Shown here: positions 5,882-5,955 of the stretch, piece after piece
Layout of the letters: every line of letters starts with the position of its first letter
How positions within the stretch are numbered: the stretch's first letter is position 1
Assembly: GCA_038133505.1 (NCBI GenBank)
Contig: JAYPTI010000174.1
Coordinates: 1-5,955, forward strand
Source of the DNA: JAYQUR01 sp038133505
GTDB taxonomy: Bacteria; Pseudomonadota; Alphaproteobacteria; MPNO01; UBA830
Direction: 5' to 3'
DNA: 5,955 nt
Notes under the pieces: generated by a model
Seen by the model: only the letters and a program-made list of their open reading frames with translations
What the model was told of the DNA's origin: nothing
Databases searched by the model: none
Program-made: the position numbers and the translations under genes

Positions 5882-5955
5882 CCCGCCTGGATGATCTCCC
5901 AGACCTTGCGGGGCGTCACCGGCATCCGAATATCCCGCACCCCGTAGGGACGCAG
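5866..5955 (-). CDS. C-terminal end of a second molybdenum hydroxylase large subunit-like gene, partial
   Basis: Only the last 29 codons and the TGA stop (5868-5866) are in the window. The tail reads LRPYGVRDIRMPVTPRKVWE then IIQAGKTGG. This fits the standard ending of xanthine/CO dehydrogenase large subunits, where an 'ALxPLGVxxIxMPxTPxxVWxAI' pattern closes the protein. It differs from the tail of the complete large subunit here (LSPLGIEINELPIRARDIEAAIHEK, compared at positions 773-797), so it is a diverged paralogue and not a recent duplicate. Its stop falls in the loop of the opposite-strand terminator. The identity rests on a short segment and is therefore moderately sure. Confidence 0.7.
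   Translation of the reverse strand: MRPYGVRDIRMPVTPRKVWEIIQAGKTGG

Noticed and set aside
1..5955. tRNA or rRNA genes, CRISPR arrays, insertion sequences or phage genes
   Set aside because: No repeat-spacer pattern, transposase-like frame, or RNA-gene sequence was seen on reading both strands.

Overview
The window is GC-rich bacterial DNA with short intergenic gaps, Shine-Dalgarno sites and overlapping genes. It looks like a chromosomal catabolic region of an alphaproteobacterium, plausibly Hyphomicrobiales (Rhizobiales). That placement is inferred from codon use, gene style and gene families, and no marker gene confirms it.

Almost everything is on the minus strand, so the region reads from right to left. 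At the right edge (5866-5955) is the last 29 codons of a gene resembling the end of a molybdenum hydroxylase large subunit. A small plus-strand gene (5685-5846) follows, encoding a 53-residue protein with one C-terminal membrane segment. It has a strong ribosome binding site and ends in a rho-independent terminator. A 196-base divergent gap (5489-5684) holds two inverted repeats that could be operators. The main operon is next: FAD subunit (5488-4613), [2Fe-2S] subunit (4616-4125) and molybdopterin subunit (4132-1724) of a xanthine dehydrogenase/CO dehydrogenase-family enzyme, then a crotonase-family (enoyl-CoA hydratase/isomerase-like) protein (1712-981). The overlaps are 4 and 8 bases, and the gap before the crotonase gene is 11 bases, so the four genes are probably co-transcribed. 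A 187-base gap (794-980) contains a long GC-rich imperfect palindrome and a terminator-like hairpin. The left edge is a partial ACMSD-like metal-dependent amidohydrolase/decarboxylase (793 to beyond base 1).

A reasonable reading is a degradation module for a heterocyclic, aromatic or otherwise unactivated carbon compound. The three-subunit enzyme would hydroxylate the substrate with water-derived oxygen. The crotonase-family protein would act on a CoA thioester, and the amidohydrolase would open a ring or remove a carboxylate. The substrate cannot be read from the sequence. The large subunit lacks the AYxCSFR loop of true (form I) CO dehydrogenase. The crotonase protein lacks one of the two catalytic glutamates of a classical hydratase. 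I see no evidence of a wholly new system. The most unusual elements are the small membrane protein between two molybdenum hydroxylase loci, the operator-like palindrome, the atypical crotonase and the large intergenic palindrome.
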